DNA of 64,000 nucleotides from Eledone cirrhosa (taxonomy: Eukaryota > Mollusca > Cephalopoda > Octopoda > Eledonidae). Below are positions 51,181-63,900 of the stretch, piece after piece (position 1 is the first letter of the stretch; every line of letters begins with the position of its first letter). The stretch covers positions 27,786,108 to 27,850,107 of the forward strand of contig OZ024744.1 in the NCBI GenBank assembly GCA_964016885.1. Direction: 5' to 3'. The notes beneath the pieces are model-generated. The model worked only from the letters and a program-made list of their open reading frames with translations. It made no database searches and was not told where the DNA came from. A program made the translations under genes and the position numbers.

Positions 51181-54100
51181 TGTTGCTGTTATAACTGTTA
51201 CTGTCATTGTTGTTGTTGTTGTCGCTGTTATCACTGTTATTTTCATTGTTGTTGTTGTCGCTGTTATCACTGTTATTGTCACTGTTGTTGTTGTTGTTGT
51301 CGCTGTTATCACTGTTATTGTCACTGTTGTTGTTGTTGTCACTGTTATAAATGGTATTGTCACTGTTGTCGTTGTTGTCGATGTTATCACTGTTATTGTC
51401 ACTGTTGTTGTTGTTGTTGTCTCTGTCATAACTGTTCTTTTCACTGTTGTTGTTGTTGTTGCTGTTGTTGTTCTCGCTGTTATCACTGTTATTGTCACTG
51501 TTGTTGTCGCTGTTATCACTGTTATTGTCACTGTTGTTATTGTTGTTGTTGCTGTTATCACTGTTATTGTCACTGTTGTAGTTGTTGTCGCTGTTATAAC
51601 TGTTATTGTCACTGTTGTTGTTGTTGCTGTCGCTGTTATCACTGTTATTGTCATTGTTGTTGTTGTTGTGGCTGTTATCACTGTTATTGTCATTGTTGTT
51701 GTCGCTGTTATCACTGTTATTTTCATTGTTGTTGTTGTTGTTCTCTCTGTTATCACTGTTATTGTCACTGTTATTGTCACTGTTGTTGTTGTTCTCGCTG
51801 TTATAATTGTTATTGTGACTGTTGTTGTTGTCGCTGTTATAACTGTTATTGTCATTGTTGTTGTTGTTCTCGCTGTTATCACTGTTATTGTTGTTGTCGC
51901 TGTTATAACTGTTATTGTCACTGTTGTTGTTGTCGCTGTTATAACTCTTATTGTCACTGTTGTTGTTGTTGTCGTCGTTGTTATCACTGTTATTGTCATT
52001 ATTTTTGTTGTCGCTGTTATCACTGTTATTGTAATTGTTGGTGTTGTTGTCGCTGTTATCACTGTTATTGTCCCTGTTGTTGTTGTCGCTGTTATAAATG
52101 TTATTGTCACTATTGCTTTTGTTGTTGTCGCTCTTATCACTCTTATTGTCATTGCTGTTGTTGTTCTCGCTGCTATCCCTGTTATTGTCATTGTTGTTGT
52201 TGTTGTACTCGCTGTTATCACTGTTATTGTCATTGTTGTTGTTGTGGTCGCTGTTATCACTGTTATTGTCAGTGTTGTTGTTGTTGTTCTCGCTGTTATC
52301 ACTGTTGTCGTCACTGTTGTTGTTGTTGTTGTCGCTGTTATAACTGTTATTGTCGCTGTTATAACTGTTATTGTCATTGTTGTTGTTGTCACTGTTATCA
52401 CTGTTATTGACACTGTTGTTGCTGTTGTTCTCGCTGTTATCACTGTTATTGTCACTGTTGTTGTTGTTGTTCTCGCTGTTACCACTGTTATTGTCAATGT
52501 TGTTGTTGTCGCTGTTATAACTGTTATTGTCACTGTTGTTGTTGTTGTCGCTGTTATAACTCTTATTGTCACTGTTGTTGTTGTAGTTGTCGTTGTTATC
52601 ACTGTAATTGTCATTATTGTTATTGTCGTAGTTATCACTGTTATTGTCATTGTTGTTGTTGTTGTTGTCGTCGCTGTTATCACTTTTATTGTCACTGTTT
52701 TTGTTGTTGTCGCTTCTATAACTGTTATTTTCACTATTGCTGTTGTTGTCGCTATTATCACTCCTATTGTCATTGTTGTTGTTGTCGCTGTTATCACTGT
52801 TATTGTCACTGTTGTTGTTCTCGCTGTTATAACTGTTATTCTCACTGTTGTTGTTGTTCTCGCTGTTATCACTGGTATTGACACTGTTGTTGTTTTTATT
52901 GTCGCTGTTATAACTGTTATTGTCACTGTTGTTATTGTTGTTGTCGCTGTTATTACTGTTTTTGTTACTGTTGTTGTTGTTGTTCTCGCTGTTATCACTG
53001 TTATTGTCACTGTTGTTGTTCTTCTCGCTGTTATCACTGTTATTGTCATTGTTGTTGTTGTTGTGTTCGCTGTTATAACTGTTATTGTCATTGTTGTTGT
53101 TGTTGTCGCTGTTATCACTGTTATTGTCACTGTTGTTGTTGTCGCTGGTATAACTGTTATTGTCACTGTTGTTTTTGTTGTTTGCGCTGTTATCACTGTT
53201 ATTGTCACTGTTGTTGTTGTCGCTGTTATAACTGTTATTGTCATTGTTGTTGTTGTTGTCACTGTTATCACTGTTATTGTCACCGTTGTTGTTGTTCTCG
53301 CTGTTATCACTGTTATTGTCCTTGTTGTTGTCGCTGTTATCACTGTTATTGTCACTGTTGCTGTTGTTGTCGCTGTTATCTCTGTTATTGTCATTGTTGT
53401 TGTCGCTGTTATAACTGTTATTGTCATTGTTGTTGTTGTTGATGCTGTTATAACTGTTACTGTCATTGTTGTTGTTGTCGCTGTTATCACTGTTATTTTC
53501 ACTGTTGTTGTTGTTGTTGTCGCTGTTATCACTGTTATTGTCACTGTTGTTGTTGTTGTCACTGTTATAAATGTTATAGTCACTGTTGTCGTTGTTGTCG
53601 CTATTATCACTGTTATTGTCACTGTTGTTGTTGTTGTTGTTGTCGCTGTCATAACTGTTCTTTTCACTGTTGTTGTTGTTGTTGTTGTTGTCGCTGTCAT
53701 AACTGTTATTGTCACTGTTGTTGTCGCTGTTATAACTCTTATTGTCACTGTTGTTGTTGTCGCTGTTATCATTGTTATTGTCATTGTCGTTGTTGTCGCG
53801 TTTATAACTGTTATTGTCATTATTGTTGTTGTTGTCGCTGTTATAACTGTTATTGTCACTGTTGTTGTTGTTGCTGTCGGTGTTATAACTGTTATTGTCA
53901 CTGTTGTTATTGTTGTTGTCGCTGTTATAACTGTTATTGTCACTGTTGTTGTTGTTGTTGTTCTCGCTGTTATCACTGTTATTGTCATTGTTGTTCTTGT
54001 CGCTGTTATCACTGTTATTGTCACTGTTGTTGTTGTTCTCGCTGTTATCACTGTTATTGTCACTGTTATTGTTCTTCTCGCTGTTATCACTGTTATTGTC

Positions 54101-57100
54101 ATTGTTGTTGTTGTTGTGTTCGCTGTTATAACTGTTATTGTCATTGTTGTTCTTGTTGTTGTCGCTGTTATCACTGTTATTGTCACTGTTGTTGTCGCTG
54201 GTATAACTGTTATTGTCACTGTTGTTTTTGTTGTTGTCGCTGTTATCACTGTTATTGTCACTGTTGTTGTTGTCGCTGTTATAACTGTTATTGTCACTGT
54301 TGTTGTTGTTGTCACTGTTATCACTGTTATTGTCACTGTTGTTGTTCTCGCTGTTATCACTGTTATTGTCATTGTTGTTGTTGTCGCTGTTATCACTGTT
54401 ATTGTCACTGTTGCTGTTGTTGTCGCTGTTATCTCTGTTATTCTCATTTTTGTTGTCGCTGTTATAACTGTTATTGTCATTGTTGTTGTTGTTGTTGCTG
54501 TTATAACTGTTTCTGTCATTGTTGTTGTTGTTGCCGCTGTAATCACTGTTATTTTCATTGTTGTTGTCGCTGTTATCACTGTTATTGTCACTGTTGTTGT
54601 TGTTGTTGTCGATTTTATCACTGTTATTGTCACTGTTGTTGTTGTTGTTGTTGCTGTCATAACTGTTCTTTTCACTGTTGTTGTTGTTGTTGTTGTCCCT
54701 GTTATAACTGTTATTGTCACTGTTGTTGTCGCTGTTATAACTCTTATTGTCACTGTTGTTGTTGTTGTCGCTGTTATCACTGTTATTGTCACAGTTGTTG
54801 TCGCTGTTATAACTGTTATTGTCACTGTTGTTGTTGTTGCTGTCGGTGTTATAACTGTTATTAGTTACTGTTGTTGTTGTTGTTGTTCTCGCTGTTACCA
54901 CTGTTATTGTCAATGTTGTTGTTGTTGTCGCTGTTATAACTGTTATTGTCACTGTTGTTGTTGTTGTCGCTGTTATAAATCTTATTGTCACTGTTGTTGT
55001 TGTTGTTGTTGTCGTTGTTATCACTGTTATTGTCATTATTGTTATTGTCGCTGTTATCACTGTTATTGTCATTGTTGTTGTTGTTGTTGTTGTCGCTGTT
55101 ATCACTGTTATTGTCACTGTTGTTGTTGTTGTCGCTTCTATAACTGTTATTGTCACTATTGCTGTTGTTGTTGTCGCTGTTATCACTCTTATTGTCATTG
55201 TTGTTGTCGCTGTTATCACTGTTATTGTCACTGTTGTTGTTCTCGCTGTTATAACTGTTATTCTCACTGCTGTTGTTCTGGCTGTTATCACTGGTATTGA
55301 CACTGTTGTTGTTTTTATTGTCGCTGTTAGAACTGTTATTGTCACTGTTGTTATTGTTGTTGTCGCTGTTATAACTGTTATTGTCACTGTTGTTGTTGTT
55401 GTTCTCGCTGTTATCACTGCTATTGTCATTGTTGTTGTTGTCGCTGTTATCACTGTTATTGTCATTGTTGTTGTCGCTGTAATCATTGTTATTGTCACTG
55501 TTGTTGTTGTTCTCGCTGTTATCACTGTTATTGTCACTGTTGTTGTTGTTCCCGCTGTTATCACTTATTGTCATTGTTGTTGTCGCTGTTATCACTGTTA
55601 TTGTCACTGTTGCTCTTGTTGTCGCTGTTATCTCTGTTATTGTCATTGTTGTTGTTGCTGTTATAACTGTTACTGTCACTGTTGTTGTTGTTCACGCTGT
55701 TATAACTGTTATTGTCACTGTTGTTGTTGTTGCTGTCGCTGTTATCACTGTTATTGTCATTGTTGCTGTTGTACTCGCTGTTATCACTGTTATTGTTGTT
55801 GTTGTAGTGGCTGTTATCACTGTTATTGTCACTGTTGTTGTCGCTGTTATCACTGTTATTTTCATTGTTGTTGTTGTTGTTCTCTCTGTTATCACTGTTA
55901 TTGTCACTGTTATTGTCACTGTTGTTGTTGTTCTCGCTGTTATAACTGTTATTGTGACTGTTGTTGTTGTTTATGTTATAACTGTTATTGTCATTGTTGT
56001 TGTTGTTGTCGCTGTTATCACTGTTATTAACACTGTTGTTGTTGTTGTTCTCGCTGTTATCACTGTTATTGTCACTGTTGTTGTTGCTGTTGTCGCTGTC
56101 ATAACTCTTATTGTCACTGTTGTTGTTGTCGTTGTTATCACTGTTATTGTCATTATTGTTATTGTCGCTGTTATCAATGTTATTGTCATTGTTGTTGTTA
56201 TTGTTGTTCTCGCTGTTATCACTGGTATTGACACTGTTGTTGTTGTTGTCGCTGTTATAACTGTTATTGTCTCTGTTCATGTTGTTGTTGTCGCTGTTAT
56301 AACTGTTATTGTCACTGTTGTTGTTGTCGCTGTTATAACTCTTATTGTCACTGTTGTTGTTGTTGTCGTCGTTGTTATCATTGTTATTTTCATTATTGTT
56401 GTTGTCGCTGTTATCACTGTTATTGTCATTGTTGTTGTTGTTGTCGCTGTTATCACTGTTATTGTCCCTGTTGTTGTTGTCGCTGCTATAACTGTTATTG
56501 TCACTATTGCTTTTGTTGTTGTCGCTCTTATCACTCTTATTGTAATTGTTGTTGTTGTTCTCGCTGCTATCCCTGTTATTGTCATTGTTGTTGTTGTTGT
56601 ACTCGCTGTTATCACTGTTATTGTCATTGTTGTTGTTGTTGTCGCTGTTATCACTGTTATTGTCACTGTTGTTTTTGTTGTTGTCGCTGTTATCACTGTT
56701 ATTTTCATTGTTTTTGTTGTTGTTCTCGCATTTATCACTGTTATTGTCAGTGTTGTTGTTCTTGTTCTCGCTGTTATCACTGTCGTCGTCACTGTTGTTG
56801 TTGTTGTCGCTGTTATAACTGTTATTGTGACTGTTGTTGTTGTTGTTGTCGCTGTTATAACTGTTATTGTCATTGTTGTTGTTGTCGCTGTTATCACTGT
56901 TATTGACACTGTTGTTGCTTTTGTTCTCGCTGTTATCACTGTTATTGTCACTGTTGTTGTTGTTCTCGCTGTTACCAATGTTATTGTCAATGTTGTTGTT
57001 GTTGTCGCTGTTATAACTGTTATTGTCACTGTTGTTGTTGTTGTCGCTGTTATAACTGTTATTGTCACTGTTGTTGTTGTTGTTGTCGTTGTTATCACTG

Positions 57101-57143
57101 TTATTGTCATTATTGTTATTGTCGCTGTTATCACTGTTATTGT

Positions 57144-57147
<4 letters not shown>

Positions 57148-57180
<33 letters not shown>
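57148..57180 (+). repeat. (GTT)11 microsatellite tract inside a monomer
   Basis: Eleven perfect GTT triplets lie between GTCATT and GTCGCTG. Typical monomers have two to five. It is the longest uninterrupted tract I found; others of eight or nine triplets are at 533-559, 23456-23482, 38001-38024, 38817-38840 and 40945-40968. Length differences in whole triplets explain why most monomers keep the same reading phase. Confidence 0.9.
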
Positions 57181-57182
<2 letters not shown>

Positions 57183-57747
57183 CGCTGTTATCACTGTTAT
57201 TGTCACTGTTGTTGTTGTTGTCGCTTCTATAACTGTTATTGTCACTATTGCTGTTGTTGTTGTCGCTGTTATCACTGTTATTGTCACTGTTGTTGTTCTC
57301 GCTGTTATAACTGTTATTCTCACTGTTGTTGTTCTCGCTGTTATCAATGGTATTGACACTGTTGTTGTTTTTATTGTCGCTGTTAGAACTGTTATTGTCA
57401 CTGTTGTTATTGTTGTTGTCGCTGTTATAACTGTTATTGTCACTGTTGTTGTTGTTGTTGTTGTCGCTGTTATCACTGTTATTGTCATTGTTGTTGTTGT
57501 CGCTGTTATCACTGTTATTGTCATTGTTGTTGTTGTCGCTGTTATCACTGTTATTGTCACTGTTGTTGTTGTTCTCGCTGTTATCACTGTTATTGTCACT
57601 GTTGTTGTTCTTCTCGCTGTTATCACTGTTATTGTCATTGTTGTTGTTGTTGTGTTCGCTGTTATATCTGTTATTGTCATTGTTGTTGTTGTTGTTGTTG
57701 TCGCTGTTATCACTGTTATTGTCACTGTTGTTGTTGTCGCTGGTATA

Positions 57748-59420
57748 ACTGTTATTGTCACTGTTGTTTTTGTTGTTGTCGCTGTTATCACTGTTATTGT
57801 CAATGTTGTTGTTGTCGCTGTTATAACTGTTATTGTCACTGTTGTTGTTGTCACTGTTATCACTCTTATTGTCACTGTTGTTGTTGTTCTCGCTGTTATC
57901 ACTGTTATTGTCACTGTTGCTGTTGTTGTCGCTGTTATCTCTGTTATTGTCATTGTTGTTGTCGCTGTCATAACTGTTATTGTCATTGTTGTTGTTGTTG
58001 TTGCTGTTATAACTGTTACTGTCATTGTTGTAGTTGTTGTCGCTGTTATCACTGTTATTATCATTGTTGTTGTTGTCGCTGTTATCACTGTTATTGTCAC
58101 TGTTGTTGTTGTTGTCGCTGTTATCACTGTTATTGTCACTGTTGTTGTTGTTGTCACTGTTATAAATGTTATTGTCACTGTTGTCGTTGTTGTCGCTGTT
58201 ATCACTCTTATTGTCACTGTTGTTGTTGTTGTCGCTGTCATAACTGTTCTTTTCACTGTTGTTGTTGTTGTTGTTGTTGTTATCGCTGTTATCACTGTTA
58301 TTGTCACTGCTGTTGTCGCTGTTATCACTGTTATTGTCACTGTTGTTATTGTTGTTGTTGCTGTTATCACTGTTATTGTCACTGTTGTAGTTGTTGTCGC
58401 TGTTATAACTGTTATTGTCACTGTTGTTGTTGATGCTGTCGCTGTTATCACTGTTATTGTCATTGTTGTTGTTGTTGTGGCTGTTATCACTGTTATTGTC
58501 ACTGTTGTTGTCGCTGTTATCACTGTTATTTTCATTGTTGTTGTTGTTGTTCTCTCTGTTATCACTGTTATTGTCACTGTTATTGTCACTGTTGTTGTTG
58601 TTGTTCTTGCTGTTATAATTGTTATTGTGACTGTTGTTGTTGTCGCTGTTATAACTGTTATTGTCATTGTTGTTGTTGTTGTCGCTGTTATCACTGTTAT
58701 TAACACTGTTGTTGTTGTTGTTCACGCTGTTATCACTGTTATTGTCACTGTTGTTGTTGTTGTCGCTGTTATAACTGTTATTGTCACTGTTGTTGTTGCT
58801 GTTGTCGCTGTCATAACTCTTATTGTCACTGTTGTTGTTGTTGTTGTCGTTGTTATCACTGTTATTGTCATTATTGTTGTTCTCGCTGTTATCACTGGTA
58901 TTGACACAGTTGTTGTTGTTGTTGTCGCTGTTATAACTGTTATTGTCTCTGTTGTTGTTGTCGCTGTTATAACTGTTATTGTCACTGTTGTTGTTGTCGC
59001 TGTTATAACTCTTATTGTCACTGTTGTTGCTGTTGTTCTCGCTGTTATCACTGTTATTGTCACTGTTGTTGTTGTTGTTCTCGCTGTTACCACTGTTATT
59101 GTCAATGTTGTGGTTGTTGTCGCTGTTATAACTGTTATTGTCACTGTTGTTGTTGTTGTCGCTGTTATAACTCTTATTGTCACTGTTGTTGTTGTTGTTG
59201 TTGTTATCACTGTAATTGTCATTATTGTTATTGTCGCTGTTATCACTGTTATTGTCATTGTTGTTGTTGTTGTCGTCGGTGTTATCACTTTTATTGTCAC
59301 TGTTTTTGTTGTTGTCGCTTCTATAACTGTTATTTTCACTATTGCTGTTGTTGTCGCTGTTATCACTCCTATTGTCATTGTTGTTGTCGCTGTTATAACT
59401 GTTATTGTCGCTGTTATAAC
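57748..59420 (+). repeat. Right-end duplication, copy 1 (about 1.67 kb, period 4,581-4,620 bp)
   Basis: Aligns with 62368-64000 at a distance of 4,620 bp, changing to 4,581 bp after about 58115. The change is one clean 39-bp monomer present here and missing from copy 2. The only substitution I see is C at 58440 against A at 63021, which removes that monomer's single CpG in copy 2. Confidence 0.92.
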
Positions 59421-60986
59421 TGTTATTGTCATTGTTGTTGTTGTCACTGTTATCACTGTTATTGACACTGTTGTTGCTGTTGTTCTCGCTGTTATCACTG
59501 TTATTGTCACTGTTGTTGTTGTTGTTCTCGCTGTTACCACTGTTATTGTCAATGTTGTGGTTGTTGTCGCTGTTATAACTGTTATTGTCACTGTTGTTGT
59601 TGTTGTCGCTGTTATAACTCTTATTGTCACTGTTGTTGTTGTTGTTGTTGTTATCACTGTAATTGTCATTATTGTTATTGTCGCTGTTATCACTGTTATT
59701 GTCACTGTTGTTGTTGTTGTTGTTGTCGCTGTCATAACTGTTCTTTTCACTGTTGTTGTTGTTGTTGTCGCTGTTATAACTGTTATTGTCACTGTTGTTG
59801 TCGCTGTTATAACTCTTATTGTCACTGTTGTTGTTGTCGCTGTTATCACTGTTATTGTCACAGTTGTTGTTGTCGCTGTTATCATTGTTATTTTCATTGT
59901 CGTTGTTGTCGCTTTTATAACTGTTATTGTCATTATTGTTGTTGTTGTTGTCGCTGTTATAACTGTTATTGTCAGTGTTGTTGTTGCTGTCGGTGTTATA
60001 ACTGTTATTGTCACTGTTGTTATTGTTGTTGTCGCTGTTATAACTGTTATTGTCACTGTTGTTGTTGTTGTTGTTCTCGCTGTTATCACTGTTATTGTCA
60101 TTGTTGTTGTTGTCGCTGTTATCACTGTTATTGTCGCTGTTGTTGTTGTTCTCGCTGTTATCACTGTTATCACTGTTATTGTCATTGTTGTTGTTGTTGT
60201 GTTCGCTGTTATAACTGTTATTGTCATTGTTGTTCTTGTTGTTGTCGCTGTTATCACTGTTATTGTCACTGTTGTTGTCGCTGGTATAACTGTTATTGTC
60301 ACTGTTGTTTTTGTTGTTGTCGCTGTTATCACTGTTATTGTCACTGTTGTTGTTGTCGCTGTTATAACTGCTATTGTCACTGTTGTTGTTGTTGTCACTG
60401 TTATCACTGTTATTGTCACTGTTGTTGTTCTCGCTGTTATCACTGTTATTGTCATTGCTGTTGTTGTCGCTGTTATCTCTGTTATTGTCATTTTTGTTGT
60501 CGCTGTTATAACTGTTATTTTCATTGTTGTTGTTGTTGTTGCTGTTATAACTGTTACTGTCATTGTTGTTGTTGTTGTTGTCGCTGTAGTCACTGTTATT
60601 TTCATTGTTGTTGTTGTTGTCGCTGTTATCACTGTTATTGTTGTTGTTGTCGATTTTATCACTGTTATTGTCACTGTTGTTGTTGTTGTTGTCGCTGTCA
60701 TAACTGTTCTTTTCACTGTTGTTGTTGTTGTTGTTGTTGTTGTCGCTGTTATAACTGTTATTGTCATCGTTGTTGTCGCTGTTATAACTCTTATTGTCAC
60801 TGTTGTTGTTGTTGTCGCTGTTATCACTGTTATTGTCACAGTTGTTGTTTTCGCTGTTGTCATTGTTATTATCATTGTCGTTGTTGTCGCTTTTATAACT
60901 GTTATTGTCATTGTAGTTGTTGTTGTCGCTGTTATAACTGTTATTGTCGCTGTTGTTGTTGTTGCTGTCGGTGTTATAACTGTTAT

Positions 60987-63900
60987 TAGTTACTGTTGTT
61001 GTTGTTCTTCTCGCTGTTACCACTGTTATTGTCAATGTTGTTGTTGTCGCTGTTATAACTGTTATTGTCACTGTTGTTGTTGTTGTTGTCGCTGTTATAA
61101 CTCTTATTGTCACCGTTGTTGTTGTTGTTGTTGTCGTTGTTATCACTGTTATTGTCATTATTGTTATTGTCGCTGTTATCACTGTTATTGTCATTGTTGT
61201 TGTTGTTGTTGTTGTTGTCGATGTTATCACTGTTATTGTCACTGTTGTTGTTGTTGTCGCTTCTATAACTGTTATTGTCACTATTGCTGTTGTTGTTGTC
61301 GCTGTTATCACTCTTATTGTCATTTTGTTGTCGCTGTTATCACTGTTATTGTCACTGTTGTTGATCTCGCTGTTATAACTGTTATTCTCACTGTTGTTGT
61401 TCTGGCTGTTATCACTGGTATTGACACTGTTGTTGTTTTTATTGTCGCTGTTAGAACTGTTATTGTCACTGTTGTTATTGTTGTTGTCGCTGTTATAACT
61501 GTTATTGTCACTGTTGTTGTTGTTCTCGCTGTTATCACTGTTATTGTCATTGTTGTTGTTGTCGCTGTTATCACTGTTATTGTCATTGTTGTTGTTGTTG
61601 TCGCTGTTATCACTGTTATTAACACTGTTGTTGTTGTTGTTCTCGCTGTTATCACTGTTATTGTCACTGTTGTTGTTGTTGTCGCTGTTATAACTGTTAT
61701 TGTCACTTTTGTTGTTGCTGTTGTCGCTGTCATAACTCTTATTGTCACTGTTGTTGTTGTCGTTGTTATCACTGTTATTGTCATTGTCGTTGTTGTCGCT
61801 TTTATAACTGTTATTGTCATTATTGTTGTTGTTGTTGTCGCTGTTATAACTGTTATTGTCACTGTTGTTGTTGTTGCTGTCGGTGTTATAACTGTTATTG
61901 TCACTGTTGTTATTGTTGTTGTCGCTGTTATAACTGTTATTGTCACTGTTGTTGTTGTTGTTGTTCTCGCTGTTATCACTGTTATTGTCATTGTTGTTGT
62001 TGTCGCTGTTATCACTGTTATTGCCACTGTTGTTGTTGTTCTCGCTGTTATCACTGTTATCACTGTTATTGTCATTGTTGTTGTTGTTGTGTTCGCTGTT
62101 ATAACTGTTATTGTCATTGTTGTTCTTGTTGTTGTCGCTGTTATCACTGTTATTGTCACTGTTGTTGTCGCTGGTATAACTGTTATTGTCACTGTTGTTT
62201 TTGTTGTTGTCGCTGTTATCACTGTTATTGTCACTGTTGTTGTTGTCGCTGTTATAACTGTTATTGTCACTGTTGTTGTTGTTGTCACTGTTATCACTGT
62301 TATTGTCACTGTTGTTGTTCTCGCTGTTATCACTGTTATTGTCATTGTTGTTGTTGTCGCTGTTATCACTGTTATTGTCACTGTTGTTTTTGTTGTTGTC
62401 GCTGTTATCACTGTTATTGTCAATGTTGTTGTTGTCGCTGTTATAACTGTTATTGTCACTGTTGTTGTTGTCACTGTTATCACTCTTATTGTCACTGTTG
62501 TTGTTGTTCTCGCTGTTATCACTGTTATTGTCACTGTTGCTGTTGTTGTCGCTGTTATCTCTGTTATTGTCATTGTTGTTGTCGCTGTCATAACTGTTAT
62601 TGTCATTGTTGTTGTTGTTGTTGCTGTTATAACTGTTACTGTCATTGTTGTAGTTGTTGTCGCTGTTATCACTGTTATTATCATTGTTGTTGTTGTCGCT
62701 GTTATCACTGTTATTGTCACTGTTGTTGTTGTTGTCACTGTTATAAATGTTATTGTCACTGTTGTCGTTGTTGTCGCTGTTATCACTCTTATTGTCACTG
62801 TTGTTGTTGTTGTCGCTGTCATAACTGTTCTTTTCACTGTTGTTGTTGTTGTTGTTGTTGTTATCGCTGTTATCACTGTTATTGTCACTGCTGTTGTCGC
62901 TGTTATCACTGTTATTGTCACTGTTGTTATTGTTGTTGTTGCTGTTATCACTGTTATTGTCACTGTTGTAGTTGTTGTCGCTGTTATAACTGTTATTGTC
63001 ACTGTTGTTGTTGATGCTGTAGCTGTTATCACTGTTATTGTCATTGTTGTTGTTGTTGTGGCTGTTATCACTGTTATTGTCACTGTTGTTGTCGCTGTTA
63101 TCACTGTTATTTTCATTGTTGTTGTTGTTGTTCTCTCTGTTATCACTGTTATTGTCACTGTTATTGTCACTGTTGTTGTTGTTGTTCTTGCTGTTATAAT
63201 TGTTATTGTGACTGTTGTTGTTGTCGCTGTTATAACTGTTATTGTCATTGTTGTTGTTGTTGTCGCTGTTATCACTGTTATTAACACTGTTGTTGTTGTT
63301 GTTCACGCTGTTATCACTGTTATTGTCACTGTTGTTGTTGTTGTCGCTGTTATAACTGTTATTGTCACTGTTGTTGTTGCTGTTGTCGCTGTCATAACTC
63401 TTATTGTCACTGTTGTTGTTGTTGTTGTCGTTGTTATCACTGTTATTGTCATTATTGTTGTTCTCGCTGTTATCACTGGTATTGACACAGTTGTTGTTGT
63501 TGTTGTCGCTGTTATAACTGTTATTGTCTCTGTTGTTGTTGTCGCTGTTATAACTGTTATTGTCACTGTTGTTGTTGTCGCTGTTATAACTCTTATTGTC
63601 ACTGTTGTTGCTGTTGTTCTCGCTGTTATCACTGTTATTGTCACTGTTGTTGTTGTTGTTCTCGCTGTTACCACTGTTATTGTCAATGTTGTGGTTGTTG
63701 TCGCTGTTATAACTGTTATTGTCACTGTTGTTGTTGTTGTCGCTGTTATAACTCTTATTGTCACTGTTGTTGTTGTTGTTGTTGTTATCACTGTAATTGT
63801 CATTATTGTTATTGTCGCTGTTATCACTGTTATTGTCATTGTTGTTGTTGTTGTCGTCGGTGTTATCACTTTTATTGTCACTGTTTTTGTTGTTGTCGCT

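Larger units (their letters stand above)
39814..54860 (+). repeat. Higher-order segment, 15,047 bp, expanded
   Basis: The longest interval between TTAGTTAC markers. Its counterpart in superblock 1 (22027-34266) holds one internal marker, at 25579. The equivalent position here, near 42.5 kb, has an ordinary GTTACCACTG monomer without the TTAG change, so that marker was lost by exchange or the segment descends from an unmarked variant. Growth comes from the tandem units listed separately. Confidence 0.72.
37971..55565 (+). repeat. Superblock copy 2 (about 17.6 kb)
   Basis: Second copy of 18769-35250. It lacks about 1.4 kb corresponding to 20.5-21.9 kb; the junction lies near 39700-39740, where a GGTATTGACAC monomer runs into a GTCATTGTAG monomer. 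It has gained sequence through the 2.2-2.3 kb tandem units at 41981-46514 and the 1,227-bp duplication at 48997-51180. The net distance to copy 1 therefore grows from 17.8 to more than 20 kb. Confidence 0.75.
54861..60986 (+). repeat. Higher-order segment, 6,126 bp
   Basis: The first 700 bp close superblock 2, ending at the 2-bp-short CACTTATTG monomer at 55564. The middle carries the longest pure (GTT) tract found in the window (57148-57180). From 57748 it contains the first copy of the right-end duplication. Near 59020-59250 a stretch of about 230 bp is repeated 447 bp downstream (GTTGTGGTTG variants at about 59108 and 59555). Confidence 0.75.

Noticed and set aside
47621..55300. Plus-strand ORF of 2,559 codons made of Val/Ile/Thr repeats, ending in a Cys/Tyr/His stretch
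   Set aside because: It looks like an endless hydrophobic protein but is the GTT frame of the satellite. The Cys-rich end begins at the +1 TTAGTTAC marker. No start context or membrane topology makes sense over this length.
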